From assembly GCA_028622995.1 (NCBI GenBank), contig JAJQJQ010000029.1:992001-1056000 (forward strand): a stretch of 64,000 bases of DNA, given 5' to 3'. This document shows, piece by piece, positions 10,226 through 25,400 of the stretch (position 1 is the stretch's first letter; each line of letters starts with the position of its first letter). The notes below the pieces were generated by a model. It did no database searches. It saw only the letters and a program-made list of their open reading frames with translations, and was not told where the DNA came from. The position numbers were made by a program, and so were the translations under genes. This stretch comes from Panagrolaimus kolymaensis (taxonomy: Eukaryota; Nematoda; Chromadorea; Rhabditida; Panagrolaimidae).

Positions 10226-13200
10226 ATTTAAAAAAAAACTCCCCAGTTTTCTTTCAACCTTCGTTCAACCCATTTTTTTCTTTAATTTAATTTGTCATGT
10301 ACATTGATACTCCGCTCTTTTTTATTTACAAATAAAAGTTTTCTTTTCTGATACTTTTCTTAATTTTTGTTGTTGGGAATTTTGCAAACTCAAAAAATAG
10401 TAATTACTTTTCTTCAAACAAACTAAAAAAAATGTCTGACACCTCCTCGTCAATAAACCGTGCAAATAGCAACAACAAAAAAATACATACACACATAAAT
10501 GCCAAAACCAACGAAAAAATTTAATCTCTCAATTTTATGGTTGCTAATAGTTTCCAAAGAAGAAAAAAATAAACAGTGTCTGTCACCTTTAGTATATAAA
10601 CAGACAAAAGTGGCTTATGTTTAAAGATGTTTTTTTTCTTTCTCTGTCCTTTTGAAAAAAAATCAATGGGCTTTATTTAGTTTATATTATTATTTACACC
10701 ATTTTAAGCCCCTGGCACTTGCTACTACCAAGATGAAAAGGAGAGCTTCAAACATTCCATAGTCTTTTCTATTATTTTGCGTTGATTAAATTTAGTTTTT
10801 TTTCTTGGCTTTCGTATATTTTAGCTTCTTTGCATTTTTCGTGAGAAAGAAAAAAAGGTGTTTTTCGTATAGTCGTTTTTTAGCTTGTTTCTCTTGGGCT
10901 TCAATGTAAAAAGAAAAAGATAGAAATGTTGGTTGCAAATAGGACAAAATTATTTTTGCCAAAAATAAAACTAAAGCTTTTCTAAGTTTATTGTTTTACT
11001 TGGATTTAAATGATTAGATAGAATCAAAAACAGTTTCGTCGGAACTGTAAAAGCCTATTCATGATATTTTTTTCTTTAGCGTATTTTCGATTTTCATTTT
11101 CAAACTAATAATAAAAAAAGGTTGCATTTTAATAAAAATATGTAAGTTAGTTTTTTAGGTTTGTTTGCATTATTATACTTTTTCAAAAACTTTTTTTTAA
11201 TGAATAGAGACAGAAAGCTAAAATGAACAAAAAAAAGTTGGTTAGAAAATAGAATGTTCCTAAGTAAAAAAAAAAAATTATTTTAAAGTGCGGTGGTTTG
11301 GGAAGAATTGCAAAAGATCGAATTTCACATTTTACTATTCTCATTCGTCTCTTTTCCAGATTGTTTTTTGTTTGAGAATGGATTGACGGGGACTTGCTTT
11401 TTTGTGTGTTTGAAATGTTGCATTATAATGTCTTAGAAGATGGCTTTGAGTTTTGAGTTTGTTGAATTGATCATTCAAGGCGAAAGTGAAAAAAAAAAGT
11501 TTTGAGTTTGAATCTTTTTTTATGTTATTTGAGAATCATAGATTTTTTACATAAGCAGTCGGGCTACATCAGTATGTTATTTTAAAACAGAAAAAAACTA
11601 AATTATGAAAGTTTTTTTTTCTTCTAAGCTCGGGGTTTATAATTTTTAAAAGACAGTTGTTTTGTGATTAAATTTCTTTACAACCAAACCCTTCGTTTCC
11701 CAAAGACAATTGTATCTTGAAAAATTTGCATGTTTTTGTTATTTTAGACACTCCAGAGAAAAATAGAAAATTAACAATAGTTTGTTGGACTAAATATTAC
11801 ATTGTACTTTTGAACCACCAAAAACCAATAATTTTGATGACAAAAACTTATTTAAAATTGTTACAATCAAAACCCTTATTAATAATAATAATTTTTATTT
11901 ATTGTTTTTTTTGGTTCTAAAACCCGTATTTTTTTATCAACTCTTTTTCCAATTAAAAAAAGTACGGTTTTGTGAATTATTTATGTACAAACAAAAAAAG
12001 ATTCACAATTCAAGTTTTTATTTGATTGAAAATTTTTGTTTTATTTATCGCAAAAAAATAGAAAAGAAAAATTTTAATGAAGAGAAACTTGAAAACTAAT
12101 CCATCATTCTTTTTTTTGTCCCTTATTCATCATGATTATATTTCTCATCTCATCATCTTAATTTTCAAAAAAAAAAGTTGATTAAATGTGTCAAGAAAAA
12201 AAAGAAAGAAAGATAATTTAAAATTTTGAAAAGATGTCAATGAAAAAAAAAGAAAAGAGATAATATTTTTTCGTAAAATTTTTTTGCATTTTATTTTTAA
12301 TTTTTATTTTAGAAAAAATACAAATTTTTTTTTACGAATTTTATAAAGCTTTTTGGCCGCTACCGACGAAACTAAAAATAAAAATTTTGTTGTTTTTCTC
12401 TTTAAAGTATGAATTGCTAAATAATAATTAAATTTTGTACCGGTCTTATTTTTTGAGTTTAAAAGTTTTAAAAATAAAATATCAAAAAGTTTATTTTGAA
12501 ACTTTAATTGATGATTCAATTTTTTTTATGTAAGTGCAATTTTCTAATGATTCATGCATAAACTTCCGGGCTTTTTTCACTTTGTTTTCGATGATTCAAG
12601 CTTTTATTTCTCAATAGCAAAAAACACCAAAAACAAAAACTATTGCCAAAAAAAGCTGTTTAAATATTGAGAAATAAATGTCTTTCACAAAAATAAAAAA
12701 CAAAGAAAAAAACAGCGACTAAAAACGCTTTCACAAAAATATTTTCCCTTTTTCCTTTCTCAATCGAATCGATCAAAACGAGATCCAAATTTATAAATAA
12801 CTAAGACTTTTGGTTAGTAATTTATTTCGCCTCCAAGACTTTTGACAGCTTTTTATTGCTAATTCGCGTTCGAAAATTGCAACTTTAAAGAAAGTTTTTT
12901 TACTCTTGAAGCTTTGCAACTTTTAAACCATAGTATCCATTTTTCACTTCCAAGGCTATTTTTCTTTCTTTTATGCCATTTTATTCTTTATTCTCTCATT
13001 TTCTTTATCTCCCTCTATTCATCATCATTCAAAAAAGTCCAAAAGTCCAAAACCAACTTATTTTTAAAAAAGCCAAAAAGATTGAAAAGAGGACGAATGA
13101 ATAATATTATATTTTCATCGTAGAAAAAAAACTACGACATTTTCTTTTGCTTGGTGGCTATTTTTAAAATGACTCTATTCTTCTGCAACAAAAAAAGCTA

Positions 13201-16200
13201 GAAAATTCTTCTTCTTTTGTTTGTGAAACGAAACACAAATGAAAGTCCGTCTTTCTCTCTGACTCTTTTATTCCTTTAGTGCCAGCTTTTTGGTTTTAAA
13301 ACTGCAACGGCAAAAAAAAGAGGAAGAAAGAAACTAAAGAAAAAGAAGAAATAAAGTTGAAGAGTTTTTCGAAAAACGACGACAGCGATGCCATCTGCTT
13401 TTAGCTATTTGGTTAATAGCTTGCTTGCTGCTTTCTTTGTTGCTTTTGTTGTTGGTTTTGCATTTTTATTTATTTCCTTCTTTTTTTGATGAAAAAAATG
13501 TGAAACTTCTTTTATTTTTATTTTCTCAAATTTTTATTGACTCGAAAAACTTTTTATTATTGGAGACAGCTTTTTTTGATTTATCCAAACTCTTTAGTTG
13601 TTTTTTTTACAATAATTTAACCCGAAAGTTTTTCTTTATATCTGCTTCGAGTAATTCCAAGGAGTCTCAAAGCGAATTTTTTTAAGGTTTTTCTGAGTAT
13701 TTTTTGAATCAATAAAGAAAGGCAAACTTTTTTCTATTTTTTGTTATGCTGCTGCATTTTTGCAAAAGCGATATACACATAATTTAATTTTTTTTATGAT
13801 TAGTTTATACATATCTAAGCCACTACTAACAGCAGTTGTTGAGATGTTCATTTGTTCATTTAGCTTATTGAAGAAAAATGAAAGAAAATGCATTTCTGCA
13901 ATATAGGAATGGCAGCTTAAAGTGGAACTTTCTTTTAAAATATTTTTGGCTTACCTACTTTCAGGTGAAAAAAAATTATAAATGGCTAAAACCCAAAAAA
14001 ACTATAAAATGTATTTCTTATTATTTATTTTATTTTTTGTATTAAATTTTCGTGCCGACAATTCCAGGAATACATTCCTTTAAGCAACTATTTCCCCTTT
14101 AAAAAAATACTGGGTTTGTAGATTTACTAGCAGTTTTTTGCTTTTCTCTAGCTTCATTTTTTACTATATTTACATACCAAATGAAATTAAAGTACTAGGC
14201 ACTTAAGCCTTGAACATGATAAAAAAAAACAGTAAACCCAGACCGCCGCCGCCTACTAGACGACGACGACAGTCGTTTTTTTTCTTCTTCTAGGTTATTA
14301 GCTTCAAAATAAGCTTGTTTGCGTGCATGTATCTCTTTACTTTTTTACTTATTTTTTTCTTCTTCGTTTCCTTCCTCAAATTTTTTTAAAGCAGATCAAA
14401 AAAAATTGAATGCCTCTCTTTTTTCTTTCCATGTATTTTTTTTTGTTGTTGTTCTCCTACTCATTTACTTACTCAAAAATAAAATATAATATATCAGAAA
14501 AGCAAAGCAAAAAAAAGTAAGTATCAATTTTTTTCAGTTAGTTAGTTAGTTACTTTTATTTATTTTATGTTTGTTAAAAAAATAAAAGTAAGGCCTATCT
14601 AACTTTTTTTATGCTCTTAATGATTAATCCTCTTCCCTTCCTTCTTCATTTTTTTATGAGTCATTTTTTGTTTCTTTTTTTATTGCAAAGAATTTTTTTT
14701 GCTGAAGTTTTTTTTGTTGAAACAAACAACAAAATTTTTTTTGATGTTGCTTTTGCTGCTACTTTTCTCTAATTTCCGCTCAGTTGTCGTCGCTGCAGTT
14801 TATTTTTTTTGTTTGTTTGTTGAAAATAAAATTTCTGAGAGACAAAATTTTGCTTTTTGTTATTTCTATTAGATTGATATTTAGTAAAAAAAAGTAAAAG
14901 TGTAACTTCTAGAATATCCGAAAATTTCCGTTCCAGATATCAGAAATTTTAATTTTAAAATTAATATTTTAAATTTTTTTTATTATTGAATGCCACTGTA
15001 ATTTTTTTCTAAATCACCAATGGAAAATGAATGATTCCATAATCCAGCAATTTTTTTCATACAGAAGAAAGCAGCAAACAAACAAAAAAAGTATCTGTTC
15101 CAATTGAATTTGTTATTTTTAAAGCTTAAAAACTAATCCCCTTTTTTCTTTATCATCATTTACATACATTAATTTCGGAGACAAATAATACTCTTCTCTA
15201 AATTTCCTGTCTGTTGTTTCTCTTTTTTAGTTTTTTAATTTCACCATTTTTTTCCACTTTGCAATACAAAAAAAAAAAAAAATTCCCCCGGTTTCAATAT
15301 ATTTTTTTGAGTATTAATTTTTATTTATTTATTTATTTGGGCCCTGCTCATTTTCATTTTTTCTTTTTTGCATCATTGACGACGACAAACAACAAAAACT
15401 CACACAACTACTAAAAGAAAAAGTGGGAGGAGAGAAACAACAAACACTAACGTTTTTTTTTTTATTAAAAAAAGAGAAAGAGATTTTTTTGTCTTCGTTC
15501 TTCTGTTTTATTTTGTGTGTATTTGTGTTTTTGTTCCCTTTGAGCAACAGCAATATAGCAACAACCAACAAATTCTCTCTTTTTTTCCCCAAAAAGAAAA
15601 AAAAAATGCTAAAGGGCGTTTAGAAATATTTTGGAAGCCCTCACTACTGCCACAAAACAACAACACACCGGTGTGTTTCCCCCATATTATTATTTACTTC
15701 ATGAACGACGGTTACGACGACGACAAACATTTGAAACAACAACAAACGAAGAAAAAAAAAACGGGAGTCGTTACTCTTTTACTTACGTTCAACACTTTTT
15801 TTTTCCATTCTCTTTCATCTTTTTTTTTCTTCTTTTGTTAACTTTTTTTTGTCGTTGTTGTCAGTTCTCTCTCATTCATTCAATAAAAAAAGTGAGTTGT
15901 TGTTGCTTGTTGCGAGTAAAAGGTAGATGATGAAGAAGGAAAAAAAATAAAAGTATCAACCGACAAAAGAAACGTAGAAAAAAAAATAGTTATTTAACCG
16001 AAAGGGTTAAGGGTTAAATTTTTTCTTTTTTCCTTTTGGCTTTAGTTAGTTTTGGTTGGTTAAAATAGAGAGAAGAAGAAAAATTAGGTGGGTTGTTGTT
16101 GTCAATGTTTCATTTTCAGTTTTTTTGACGTTGATGACGATGTGTCATGGATGCAACAAACGTAAAAGATATGAGGCATATTAAATATCCGAGGTTAAAG

Positions 16201-16429
16201 AAAATGAGTTAAAATAATTTTGCTTCTAACAAACTTTTTTTTCTAACTTACGTGCTTTATTTTTATTTTATCGTGATTTTTTTTCGTGATTTTAGAAATT
16301 TTCGTGTTTTAGAATGCTTTTTGACCTTTTGAAGCCAACAAAACGATTACTTTAATTACAGGTTTTATCTCTCATACTTTTTCGTTTGATCCATATCGTT
16401 GATCGTTAACCCGTTGATTTTCAATCATC
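10226..16429. other. Gene-poor upstream region of the galectin gene
   Basis: About 6.2 kb with no supported gene. Dominated by homopolymer A and T runs, GTTAGTTAGTTAG near 14536, and scattered GAC trinucleotide runs (13375, 14263, 15378, 15715). Open frames are Phe-, Lys- or Leu-only and are treated as chance. May hold distal regulatory DNA for the galectin gene or unseen non-coding RNA genes. Confidence 0.4.
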
Positions 16430-19400
16430 ATGTCTGACGAATTCGGAAGTCCTGGACATAATGTTCATCTTGGTAGGTTTATTCTTAAATTTATGAATAT
16501 CTAATTTCTTAGAATGAAAGTTACTCTAAGCCCGAAAACTAAAATTCTATCTATTAATTATAATTTAGATTTATAAATTTTTCACTATTTTTTTGTATGA
16601 ATCAAAAAACGATAGTCGTCAGCTTTAATCAATCATCGTTGATTCACTTTTGGCATTTCCTTATAATATATCTTTGCTAGCGCCAAAAGTCGTAGTAAAC
16701 AAATAATGTCTTTTTTGATCTGAAAAAAATAAAAACAAAATAACATTCATTTATTTTTTTGTTTTGTAAAAGTATGTTTCTGATCTTTTCCGATTTTGCA
16801 CGTCTTTCTTTCTTGCTTCATTTCATTTTTTAATTTTTTTGCGTCGTTGTAAACAAACTTGTTTTTATAAGAAAACAACCTTTCTTTTTTTTCTTAAATA
16901 AAAATTCATAAAGCAAGCGAAAAATTATGCCAGAAGGGGTTATTTTTTTTTATTGTTTACGCGAAACGCAGAAAATTGCAACATCTGCTGCGGTGAGGTG
17001 AATCGAAAAAAAAAGTTGTTTGCGTAAACAAAAAAATCAACATTTTTTATGTGAGCCTTTTTTAGGCAAACCTTGTATAGCATTGATAAAAAGTAATAAC
17101 ATTAATTTCTCCGTTTTTTTATGTCTTTGCACGAAAATATGTGAGTATAATAAACTTTCGTTGCAAGACATAATAAAACAAAAATATTCTATTTTCAAAT
17201 GTGTTTTGAGGTTTATCTCTTAGGAACTCTTGTTTAAAAAAATATATGATAGATAAATCTTATTTTTCGTTGTTTCAAGAGCCCCAGTCTCATGGTTATT
17301 TAAGTAACCGATCAAACAATGAAAGCTCTCCCAAATATTTTTAAATCAAGCCCAGAAAAAAAACACACATATAACACGCTTCTCTCTTAAAACTCAAAAG
17401 CTTTGAGTATTATTTACACAAGAATCCATTTTATTTTTTGTTTTATTGTTTATCAAAAAAAAAAATGGCGGCTAAATAAAAAAATATTAATAAAGCTTGT
17501 TACCCGGGTTTTCTTTCTTCTCTTCCATCCAATTCTTAATCAAACAAAAAATAAAAGAGATTTTTTTGTTGCAATTTTTTATTTATTGAAGCAAGGAAAT
17601 TAGAAATTATTTCCTCTTTGTCTTTTCTCCTTTTAATCCGTTTAACAACAGAATGCAGTAGCAAGAAAGAAGCTTTCCAACTTAAAAAAAACATGTACAA
17701 GCAAGCATCAAACTCAAAAAAAGAAAAAAAAATCATGTAAGTAAACAAATACACACGCACACGCATGCAGGCAGGCGCAGCAGCATCTTATCAGCTTCAT
17801 TACCATCGCTTGCTTTTATTTTGCTTGTTTACTTTCCTTTTTTTTATTTTATTTTTTCATTATTTCTGCAGAACGAAAAAAATAATGAAACAAAGGAATG
17901 CACTATTTTTTTTTGTTTGATTAAAGAAAATTGCGTTTAATTGGATGATAAAGTTGCAAGAGAAATTTTATGGGTTTCAAAACATTCTAAAAACGTTTCA
18001 ATTCAATTCACAAATAATTCTATTCTTTTTTGTTTGAAGTTGCAACATTTTATTTTTGGTGGTTAAAACCATTTTTATTTTATTACTATTTTAAATTTAG
18101 ATTTGATTGTGAAACAATTTTTCGATTCATTCATTCTCTTCAAAAAAAGGTATGAACAAAAAAATTTCTTTCAAATGTCTCAATTTATAAGTTTTTTTTA
18201 TTTCTTTCCAAAAAAATTATGTACAACCAAATTGAAGAAGTGAAGATGATGAATTCTTTTGTGGTTGTTGTCAAAAATCTTAGAAATCAAAAAGTCAAAT
18301 CAAAAAAAAAGAAGAAGAGTTTAATAAAGAATGCAAAAACGCCAAATAAAAACGAGTTTGTAAGAAAAAAATTTGAAAAACATTGTGAATTTTTTTTATT
18401 TTTGGACAAAACTAAAACTCTAAATTGCAATGCCCAAATTTTTCGAATAGTTTTATTTTTACTAAAATTGGGTGTGTAACAACTCTTCGTTGTTTCAAGT
18501 TTTAAAAAAATACATCATTGCCAATTGAAACATTTTTTATTATAAAAATAAAAAGTAAAAGTAAAAAATTGGTGAATCAAAGCATTTTATTGATTTTGTC
18601 ACTTTTTTTGCCAAAACACAAAAAAATAAATCAAAGAGAAAAATAGTTTTTTTGAAACACAAACTAAAAATGCAGTAATAATAATAAATAATAAAATGGA
18701 GAGATTAGTAATTGTTTTTGACATTTTTTTATTTTGGACTCATTTTTATCAAAGGTCAAACAACAGCAACAAAAAAAGAATAGCAAAAATTGACAAAAAT
18801 AATCGTTGGAAAAATTTTAATAAACTATCAAAAAAAATTTATAAAAAGACGAAAATCAATGAGAGAATTCATAAATAATTAATTTGAAGTTTCGTGGAGT
18901 GACTTCGGGTAACAAATTTTTCTTTTTAAGAATGGATTTTTCCATTTTTGGAATTTTTTGGATTTTAATTAATCATTTCTAAACATTTTTCTTTCGAGAT
19001 TTCCTGCCATTTTTTTATAATTCTTTGGTTGCATCTTGAACCAAAAAAAAACCATGAATCAATCAAGAAGATTCTTTTTTGTAGTACAACGACGCATCAT
19101 AAAATTTGTCATTGCAAAAATACAGAAGAAAAAAACTCTTAAGTTTTTTTTACAACTCTAACTTCTTTCTTTCGTCTTTTTTTATGCCTTTCTTTTTTTT
19201 CCTTTCATTCTTTCTAATTATCGTTGTTGTCAAGTCAAGGTTTAATGTAAGTAAGAGTAGTTATTTTTTGCTTTGTTGTTTTGTGCATTGATTTGTCCTT
19301 GAAAAAAATGAAGGAAAGTTGATGGTGATCAAAAAGGTGAAACCGACGACGACGACAAATGGAAAATTACTTTCAAGAGGGTTTTTACAACATCAAAAAA

Positions 19401-22400
19401 ATAAAAGTCAGACATAGAAAACCAAAAAACAACAAAAATTTAGCAAAACGAGAATTTTAATTTCAATACAAAAAAGCCGTTCGAGTGACAACGAATTTTG
19501 CTATTGCTAGAAATAAAAGAAAAAACGCAGACGAATTTAAACTATTTTAATGGTTTTTTTTATTTCAAACAAAATTGCTTCTAAATTTGGAAATAATTAA
19601 GCATATATTTATGTAAGTGTTCGAAAACTCTCTGAATGGCACACACAATGGAAATTAAATTTCCCCCTTCAAACTTTTGTTAGGAATACATAAAACTTTT
19701 TTTATTTGTTAAGCTATGACCCACATCTGCTGCAAGTGGGTCTTCAAAAAAAATAAAAAAGTAAAATATAGCGGCAATTAAATTTTTTTATGGCTTTTAT
19801 CTTTTAGTTTGTGTCTAAGCATTAACAGCTGCAACTTCTGAAATACTGGAAATATGCGGCGGCATTTTGATTAAATTTTTTTGTATAAGTTTTTTTTGGT
19901 TAAAGTTGAAACCGTGCATAGCTTCAAATTTTATTGACCCATAAAATTTTAGATGTTTTTTTGTGGCCTTTTTTATTCTTCTTAATTTCTTAAGCCTTCG
20001 AGTCTTTCCACGGGAGCCTTTTTTCTCGGGTTATAAACATTACATATAAAAAATACTCAAAAAGAAAACCCGGCTTTTTTTAAACTTAAAATTGATGCCA
20101 TAGAAAAAGAATTTAAAATATATATCTAAAATGTTTTATGAGTAAATAAAATCTTTGTCAAATTATAACTTTTTTTGTTCAACTTTTATTCGAAGTTTTC
20201 GAATTTAATAACAAAGTTTAGTTTCCTTTTATTTTCTTGATCGCTTGCTTTTATAATCCTTTTTTTATTTTCCATTTTGTTCTAATTGATCCCTTTTTTT
20301 CATCTATCGGATATGTCTCTCAAATATCCATTTTCTTTTCTTTGTTTCTTAAATTTTAATCACTTCATTCATTCATTTTAAAATTTGAGATTTTGCATTG
20401 ACATTTTTTAAAAGAAAGCAAACGAAAAAATGCAAAAGCAAATGTTAAAAGAAAAAAAAGGTTCTTAACTCACGGCGAAAAAAGAAACAAATTGCATTTT
20501 GATTTTGCTTCTCTGCCTTTCACTTTTTTTAGCTTAAAATATGTTTGTTGTTGATTGAAGTGAAGCATCAAAAAAATTGAGTGATAGAAAGTGAAAAGAA
20601 AAACGAACAAATTTGAATGATTTTTTCTTTGTTAGATTTTTATGTTTTTGAGATTAGTAAAAGAGTGAGAGAGAAGAAATTATGATGGTTTAGGAAAAAA
20701 AATGACAAGTTATGGAAGAGATAGATACATATAATGTGGCAGATATTTTGAGGTGTTAGAAAAAAATAATTATTATCGAAAAGATTTTTGTGAGAGCAAA
20801 AAATTATGATGGATGAAAAAAGCTAATTTGTTTATTTTTGGAAGAGTAAATTTTTTTGAAGTCTTTTTTGCCTTTGAGAGAAAGGAGAAAACTTTTTAAC
20901 CTTCGTTTAATTCCATTTTTTTGCCTTCAGACATTTTCATTGATCAATTTTCTTCCCTCCAAAAAAATACATAAAGCATAGTAAAAAAATAAAAAAAGCT
21001 AGTTTCAAGTCTCAGAAGAAGAAAAAAAATCTTACAACTTTTGTGTTTTCTTTTCCTATTATTTATATTTATTTTTTTTTCATTCATCCATTCATATTTT
21101 TTTTTATGCTTATGTTTATTTCTTTTTTTCTTTTCTATTTTTTGTCAAAGAGCTCACCGACAACCAACAACAACGTCGCTGACAATCGCAGCAGCTTCAT
21201 TGCAGCATATGTTTAGAGCAGCCAGAAACTTCAAAATTGGAGGGAAAAAAGCGAAATCTATCTTTTCCTGGAATTTTTTTTCTTCTCTTCGTTAGTAGTG
21301 TTTTTTTGTTTGTTTGTTAGTTGCCTGTCTCAAAATTTATTTCATGCATAAATATTTACTTTTGTAATTAATTAACGATGTGGTAAACTTTGTTAATGGG
21401 AACTGTTTGAGATAAAAATTAGAAAAAATTAAGGCAAAACATTAGGCTTAATAGGATTATATCGATGTCATGGATGGCTTTCTGCATTTTATCTAGGGCC
21501 TTTATCCCAAAAAAAATTTTGAAACATAAAATAAGAATCTTGATGAGCAAAATTTATAATTTTAACTATTTTACAGGGTAAGACTTGCGAGTTTTAGTTA
21601 TGTTATTCCCTATCACTTTTTTTTAACTCTTGATTTGACTTTATTGAAATTTTCTTCACTTATTTTAAATCAAAATTTTTATTATATATATTTTTGAACG
21701 CTTTTCTCTTGTTGATTTTAGTTTTTCAATGAACTAAACTTTTTTTTTTCTTTGTTATTATTTCCTGTCGTCGTCGTCGACACCATATTTTTGCGGTTTC
21801 ATTCATTCATTAATTCTTTTCTTTTCTTTTTTTGGTTTGAATTGAAACGAGAACAAGTGGAACAACAAGCAAATATGAAGAAAAAAAGAGAAAAACGTTT
21901 GAAAATAAAAATTTAAAAATATTTATGAATTTATTTTGTTTTCAGGTTTTTAAAACACTTTTTTACATGCATAAATTTTTTTCTTGCAAACCGCTTTTTG
22001 AAATGCAATGAAAGCCTTTTTGTTTTTCGATGGACGCTCATTAAAATTAAAATTAAAAAGAAATGTCGTTTTCAAATAATAAAAAAAAATTTTGGATAAA
22101 AACTTGACTTTTTTAAATTTGAAAAAAATTGGATTAAAATATTTTTTCGTTGATTGCGGCTTCACTCAACTTTTTTGTTTTGTTTTTGGGTTATTTTTTT
22201 GCAAAAATTTCCAAAAAAGAGGGTTTAAAATAATTTTTTCATTTTAAAAACGTTTGTCATTTCCGATTGAACCAAGCAGGTTTTTTGTTTGTTAGTATTT
22301 TTATAATGCCACATTCCATTCTTTACTTTTTTTTCTTCCAAAAAAATAAAAAATTGATGCAATTTTTCATTTTTGTCTTCTTTTTTTTATTTTGATTGAT

Positions 22401-25400
22401 ATTATTTTTTTGTTGAATAATGATTGCTTGCGGTTTAAATTAGAGAAATGAGATGAAATTAGATTGATAAGAGGGGAAAAGGAATTTTAATGCAAACAAA
22501 CAATAATATAAAAAAATGTGGATCTAACAAAAAAAAAGAAGTTGTGAAGTTAAAAACAAAAAAAAATTGTTGTGAGAAAACAAAAATCATTTGGCTCTTG
22601 CTTCGAAAATCTTGATTCTAGATTACTCAAAAAATAATTATAGTCAAAAGCCTTTTTAAAGTGTTGAATTAAAAAAAAAAGACTGATAAAAGTTCAAAGT
22701 TTTTCTATATATGTATGCGCTGGAAAATAACCGCAATAGAAAACTTCAATTTTATACATTGCACTTTTCTTTTTTTGTTATCATTAAATCTTTGACCATT
22801 TAATTCAATTTTCCGAGGTGCAATCAATAAAAAAAACTTTTAATTGACTTTCTTCTTCTTCTTTTTATCAGCTAACTCTATTTTTATTGTTTTCATTGAG
22901 CTTTTTATCCACTTAAATTATGCTTTTAAAAGAACATAGTAGTAGCCTAGCTTTATGCACTTTTCCTTCTCCACCCAAAACATTGGTGTAAAAAAGCAAG
23001 CCATGTATGTCGTCTGTCCATCTACGTGCAAATTTGTTTTTTTGTTTCAGATATCTAATTTCAATATAAACAATAGAAGAACAAAAATGTTTTCACGTTT
23101 TCGAAAAAATTCCAAAAAGATATCAAACAAATAAAATTCAGCCGGTCGCCGGCCTCATTTTTTATCATCCAAAAAAGAAGGGATGTCATCGGCGCGGCAA
23201 TGAGCCAAAATACTTATCAAAAATATCATTCACTTCTTTTCTTTCTTCATCACTTTTCGCTATATGTTTTTAGAATATCAAAAATATAAAACAAAGCAAT
23301 AAAAATAATTATTTTTATGAGTCGCTAATGCGGGAAAATAAAACTAAAAAAGAGATTATCGCCTCTTTCCGCAGTTGCTCGCTCGATTATGATGATCCAA
23401 ATTTTATAATTGATGCGCATTTTTTTAATGTACTCAAAATAATTTAAACAAAAACGTGAACATACGAAAAATGTTGCGAATTTTTATTTTTTTTTAAATT
23501 TTTTCCAACGATTTTTGGTTGTCTTGACGAAACCATTCTCGTCCACTTTTACACAAGCTTCTAATTATTCTTTCATTTCTGCTTTTTGCGATCTTAATTA
23601 TTTTTAAATATAATTTGTCTTTTTTCCTTTTTCATTATTTAATTTGTTTTAAATTATCTCGTCCATTTTTTTTTTTGTTTCGGCCATAAATTTATTTTTC
23701 TCGTCCTCTAACTTGCATAACTTCTCTTTGTCTTTTTTCATTTTATTTATTTTATTTGATCAAAACTCGTTTTTTTCTTCTAAATTTTTTGTTGTTATTT
23801 ATGAGAAAGGAAAGGGATTCAATTCAATTCATTCCAATCCCTTCGTCTCTGTGTCTTTTTTTTTATAATACACATTTTTAAATTGTGCATACCATTTTTA
23901 TTTAAAAATTTTTTTTTACTTTTTTGAAGGGCATTACCTGTTTTTTTCTATTCTATTTTTTTCCGGTGGAATTTGGTCTTTCAAAAAAAAAAGAATAGAA
24001 AAAAAATATCCATCACTAATAATAATGGTATATTTTTTTTTGTCTGTGGACGAAGTTGAAAAAAAAGAAGAGACTTTGTGTTTGTGTGTTTTCAATGGGA
24101 GTTTTAAGGGTAAAAAAATAAAAACAAGTTTTATTGCGGGATAAAAATTGCATGGATGATTGGAGTATTATGGAGCTGTTTTATGATAAGTGTTAATATA
24201 TTTTGGCGATTATCCTGGTTAATAAAGCTCAGAATTGCAGAATTAATGTCTCTTAGATTTTTACAACAAAAATATAGAATATTTCAATCACACAGAAATT
24301 TTAATTTTTGAATCCTCGCTAAAAAAAATCTGGAGTCAAAATTGTTTTCTAACGCCAAAAGTCCAGCTTTTTCGAACTTGTGTTCTGATTACCAGCTAAT
24401 TACGTCGTTAATAAAAAACAAAGAAAATGAACGAACAATCCACTTAACAACAACCTCAAACAATTACCCACTTATTATTTTAAGTATTGCGCTTCTTCAA
24501 ACTTTTTAGTCTCTTTCTTTTTGTTTACTTTTTTATTTTTTTAAAGAAATCAAAAATAGAAAATAATCATCATTCATTTTTCATCGCCTCCGCTTAGCTC
24601 TTTCTCTCTAGGGATCGATACATTTTCGGTGCTTCAAAAGGAGTGAAAGAATGCCATCCAAAATGAAGGATGGACTTCAATGATTGACCATTTAAACGAA
24701 CTGAAAAGAAAAACTTTATAAAGGGTTTAAAAATAGTATCATTGTAATTTTACCTCAAACAAAAACAAAATATTCTGTCTAACCAGGAAAAAAAGAAGAA
24801 GAAATATGCAAATTATTAACTTACTTTATGGAAAAAATAAATCTTTTCACCAAATGTTTTGCTTTAATTTTTTGTTTTAAATTTCTCTAAAAATTTGAAT
24901 TTTTCATATCTCTGCCTTTCTAACTTTATTTTTACTCTTTTTTGCAATTATAAGTTAGTGATGCAGCACGCATATTTGCAACAACACCATCAAAAACAGC
25001 CAGCAAACATGCAATTTAACTCAACGTTATTATTATTATTTTTGTTGTTATTTTGTTTTGTTTTGTTTTGTTACGCACAGAGCATACATACACGTATATG
25101 CATAGGATAGATAGATTTTTTTATTTATGCAAGAACGACGACGACACAGACACATTTCTTTATGTATATTAACCTAGTCCCTCTCTTTATAAATATTTTT
25201 TTCATTTTCGATGCTATAGCCTATAGGCGGTAGTCATTGGCGTAGCACATAGTTACTGAAGCAAAAAAAAGAATAAAACTTGAAACATAAAAAGGAAGCG
25301 ATTCACTCATTCATTCTCTCTCGTTTTTACTTATTTTTCGGACAAACACACGCATCGCATCAAAAAGTAAAGAAATTTTTTTATTTGTGTCTTGCATGTG

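Noticed and set aside
13425..15930. Several Phe/Leu/Ser-rich open frames
   Set aside because: Products of long T and TTC tracts; no splice context, no signal peptide pattern, no homology.
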